Source: Actinomycetota bacterium (GTDB taxonomy: Bacteria > Actinomycetota > Actinomycetes > Nanopelagicales > Nanopelagicaceae). From it: a DNA stretch of 6,971 nt. Position 1 is the first letter of the stretch, and the number at the start of each line of letters is the position of its first letter. The stretch lies in assembly GCA_947465365.1 (NCBI GenBank), contig CANIAV010000040.1, positions 1 to 6,971 on the forward strand. Direction: 5' to 3'. A program made the position numbers and the translations under genes. This document shows, piece by piece, positions 5,630-6,971 of this stretch. The notes under the pieces were generated by a model. It did no database searches. It was not told where the DNA came from and saw only the letters and a list, made by a program, of their open reading frames with translations.

Positions 5630-6538
5630 ATGTATGAAATTGCCTTAAGCGTTAACGCTTGCGTAAGCAGCAATACTCGCGCCGATATTGCCTGGCTTGT
5701 TTCTTCAACAGACTCTGTCGTGCCCATGAGCTTTGATGCAATTGCGATGACGCCCGGAGGCGGAAAAATTGGAAGCCTTATCGGTTCAGCCTTCGATGGT
5801 CCGCTTATTGAACTTGCAACTCGTAAATTATCTACCGGTCGAATTATCACCAGAGTTGTTACTGATTTCGAATCCACAATCTCAAATGTTCCGGCAGGCA
5901 CAACTCTACAATTTGCAGTGATGCCATCTAGCGCAATTGAAGCTGGAATCTGGCAATCTTTCTTAGATCGCGAATCTATTGCAATCGTGTGCCATGTTGC
6001 GGGAGATGAAATCGTAAAAACTGAATATTTCACTTCAGTAACCATAATCGCTGCAGACCCACAAATTGCCGAAGAGTTCAGCAAGAATAAATCAACAGTT
6101 TTAAACCTTGGTGATCGAATTGTGACGATCTACCATCCAATCACCAAGTTTGTTATTGCAGGAACCGGACCAATTGCAGATGCACTCGCAAAGGCTGCCC
6201 AAGGCATTGGCTGGAATGTCTCTGTTGACCCACGGCCTTCAATATTTATGGGATTTACAGCAACGCTTTCGCCCATGGACTGTGCCGTGATTATGGGACA
6301 CGATGTAGAAAGTTCAAGTAATTGCCTTAAATACGCCCTGGAAAGCAAAGCAGGTTATATCGGTGCTCTTGGATCTAAAAAGATGCAAGAAAATCGAGAG
6401 GATTGGCTAAATTATCGCGACATAACTGATATTTCTCGCGTACACGGACCGGCCGGTTTCGATATTGGAGCCACAACTCCTGATGAGATAGCGATCTCGA
6501 TCCTTGCCGAAGCGATCGCAGTCTTGAAGGGTGTTTAA
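5630..6538 (+). CDS. xdhC: XdhC/CoxI family molybdenum-cofactor maturation protein, divergent N-terminus
   Basis: XdhC proteins bind molybdenum cofactor, help its sulfuration and deliver it to molybdenum hydroxylases such as xanthine or CO dehydrogenase. This cytoplasmic protein has 302 residues. The C-terminal Rossmann domain is canonical: FVIAGTGPIADALAKAA (174-190), the strand ending VSVDPRP (197-203), VIMGHD (220-225), GYIGALGSKK (242-251), and the family signature HGPAGFDIGATTPDEIAISI (272-291). The N-terminal domain keeps the family outline but has lost its cysteines: the usual SVSGGCVE stretch reads SLIGSAFDG (49-57), and the usual ACGG stretch reads VPAGTT (87-92). It may be a paralogue with a changed role rather than a standard XdhC. 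The 52-residue gene and moeA follow on the same strand, consistent with a molybdenum-cofactor operon. The start is set by the -10 at 5618. Confidence 0.88.
   Translation: MYEIALSVNACVSSNTRADIAWLVSSTDSVVPMSFDAIAMTPGGGKIGSLIGSAFDGPLIELATRKLSTGRIITRVVTDFESTISNVPAGTTLQFAVMPSSAIEAGIWQSFLDRESIAIVCHVAGDEIVKTEYFTSVTIIAADPQIAEEFSKNKSTVLNLGDRIVTIYHPITKFVIAGTGPIADALAKAAQGIGWNVSVDPRPSIFMGFTATLSPMDCAVIMGHDVESSSNCLKYALESKAGYIGALGSKKMQENREDWLNYRDITDISRVHGPAGFDIGATTPDEIAISILAEAIAVLKGV
5647..5660 (+). repeat. Perfect 14-base palindrome in the first codons of xdhC
   Basis: AAGCGTTAACGCTT is identical to its reverse complement and lies 17-30 bases downstream of the proposed transcription start of xdhC, in codons 6-11. 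It could be a repressor operator placed just past the promoter, or a hairpin near the 5' end of a leaderless mRNA. The first part loosely resembles LacI-family sites, but no regulator is identifiable. Confidence 0.35.
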
Positions 6539-6545
6539 TACCTCC
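6534..6545 (+). promoter_or_regulatory. Possible -10 element upstream of the 52-residue gene
   Basis: TTTAAT (6534-6539, 5 of 6 matches to TATAAT but lacking A2) ends six bases before the ATG at 6546 and overlaps the xdhC stop codon. No -35 is evident. GAAGGG at 6526-6531 is a possible ribosome site, but it is 14 bases from the ATG. Confidence 0.25.
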
Positions 6546-6704
6546 ATGGATATGGACCACAGTTCTTCAGATAATTTAGCAATGAATATTATGTGGATCC
6601 TTATGGGCGCAATGGTCGTAGTTGATTTCGTGATGGTTATTTACCATTCAAAATTGCATAAGCGAATCAACGCCCTCGAAAAGCAACTGAACGATAAGAA
6701 GTAG
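6546..6704 (+). CDS. Unrecognised 52-residue single-pass membrane protein
   Basis: I do not recognise this small protein. It fills the gap between xdhC (stop at 6538) and moeA (ATG at 6710) almost exactly, seven bases after one and five before the other, on the same strand. That is the main reason to believe it is real. It starts with a short acidic/polar stretch (MDMDHSSSDN). One hydrophobic helix follows (about residues 13-33, MNIMWILMGAMVVVDFVMVI and Y33), with a single aspartate D27 inside it. The end is a basic amphipathic tail (HKRINALEKQLNDKK) that could form a short coiled coil. With positive charges only after the helix, the C-terminus is probably cytoplasmic. Seven methionines and three histidines are many for its size, and a metal-related role is conceivable but speculative. 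It might alternatively be a small membrane anchor or assembly factor for a molybdenum enzyme. Confidence 0.7.
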   Translation: MDMDHSSSDNLAMNIMWILMGAMVVVDFVMVIYHSKLHKRINALEKQLNDKK

Positions 6705-6709
6705 ATTTC

Positions 6710-6971
6710 ATGCGTGAAGGTACGTGGGAGCAAGCCTTCGACATTGCATCCCATAGCTTTACAAAACTTGCCGCCCAAGAAGTAGCGCTGAATGATGCAA
6801 TAGATAGGTATACAGCAGCGGATGTCCTCTCACTTTGCGATCTGCCAGCATTTGAAACTTCTTCAATGGATGGTTGGGCAGTCTCAGGCGATGGACCGTG
6901 GAATCTGATCGGCGAAGTTCTGACCGGAAAGGCGTCCTCACAGGTAATTCATTACGGGCAGTGTCTGGCAA
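6710..6971 (+). CDS. moeA: Molybdopterin molybdenumtransferase MoeA (partial, N-terminal 87 residues)
   Basis: MoeA inserts molybdate into adenylylated molybdopterin to make active molybdenum cofactor in the cytoplasm. The frame is open from the ATG at 6710 to the right edge and covers 87 of the usual roughly 400 residues. The start of the MoeA fold is clear: an N-terminal helix with ALNDAIDRYTAADVLS (about 26-41) and then the signature DLPAFETSSMDGWAVSG (about 44-60), equivalent to LPPFDNSAMDGYA in other MoeA proteins, followed by IGEVLTGKA. The ATG is five bases after the stop of the 52-residue gene; AAGAAG upstream is a weak ribosome site, so coupling is likely. Its place after xdhC supports a molybdenum-enzyme maturation operon that continues beyond the window. 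Confidence 0.93.
   Translation, partial: MREGTWEQAFDIASHSFTKLAAQEVALNDAIDRYTAADVLSLCDLPAFETSSMDGWAVSGDGPWNLIGEVLTGKASSQVIHYGQCLA

Noticed and set aside
5617..6084. 155-codon open frame on the minus strand inside xdhC
   Set aside because: The plus-strand frame continues into an unmistakable XdhC C-terminal domain; the antisense frame has no recognisable motif.
4287..6519. Two copies of GCGATCGC (4287-4294 and 6512-6519), like the cyanobacterial HIP1 palindrome
   Set aside because: Both encode Ala-Ile-Ala in frame within normal protein segments, there are only two, and the other genes are clearly actinobacterial.

Overview
This window looks like chromosomal core sequence from a small-genome, mid-GC actinobacterium. 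The homodimeric-type pyruvate dehydrogenase E1 gene, the actinobacterial DUF3052 gene, the AhpE-type peroxiredoxin and the RNase H/phosphatase fusion are all actinobacterial markers. By eye the base composition is well below that of Streptomyces or Mycobacterium, and the spacing is very tight. A freshwater lineage such as Nanopelagicales (acI) would fit; that placement is inference. I see no insertion sequence, CRISPR array, prophage or other mobile element.

Layout: (1) 1-865, minus: the N-terminal third of aceE, running off the left edge. (2) 966-1841, plus: divergent from aceE, a DUF3052 protein then ahpE, the order known from mycobacteria (Rv2241, Rv2239c, Rv2238c). (3) 1870-1941, plus: tRNA-Val(TAC). 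(4) 1945-2796, minus: a VOC/PhnB-like protein and a DUF1801 (YdhG-like) protein, ending 3 bases from the tRNA. (5) 2892-5602, plus: a tight operon of a coiled-coil/C4 zinc-ribbon protein, an RNase HI/histidine-phosphatase fusion (Rv2229c-Rv2228c order) and a TerC-family membrane protein. (6) 5630-6971, plus: a molybdenum-cofactor group of a divergent XdhC, an unrecognised 52-residue single-pass membrane protein, and the start of moeA, which runs off the right edge.

The molybdenum group suggests a molybdenum hydroxylase (xanthine or CO dehydrogenase type) encoded nearby, but none is visible here. The rest is housekeeping: pyruvate oxidation, peroxide defence, RNA:DNA hybrid removal or cobalamin salvage, and probable metal (Mn) export.

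The most interesting signal is regulatory. At seven start codons a -10-like hexamer lies exactly six bases upstream, which places the transcription start on the start codon itself (leaderless mRNA). Several of these also have a -35 hexamer 17-18 bases further up, and most lack a usable Shine-Dalgarno site. The genes at 2892 and 3621 instead have ordinary ribosome binding sites. This pattern also decides the starts of the DUF3052 and VOC genes. Other items worth a look are the 52-residue protein, the XdhC lacking its family cysteines, and two palindromes at promoters.
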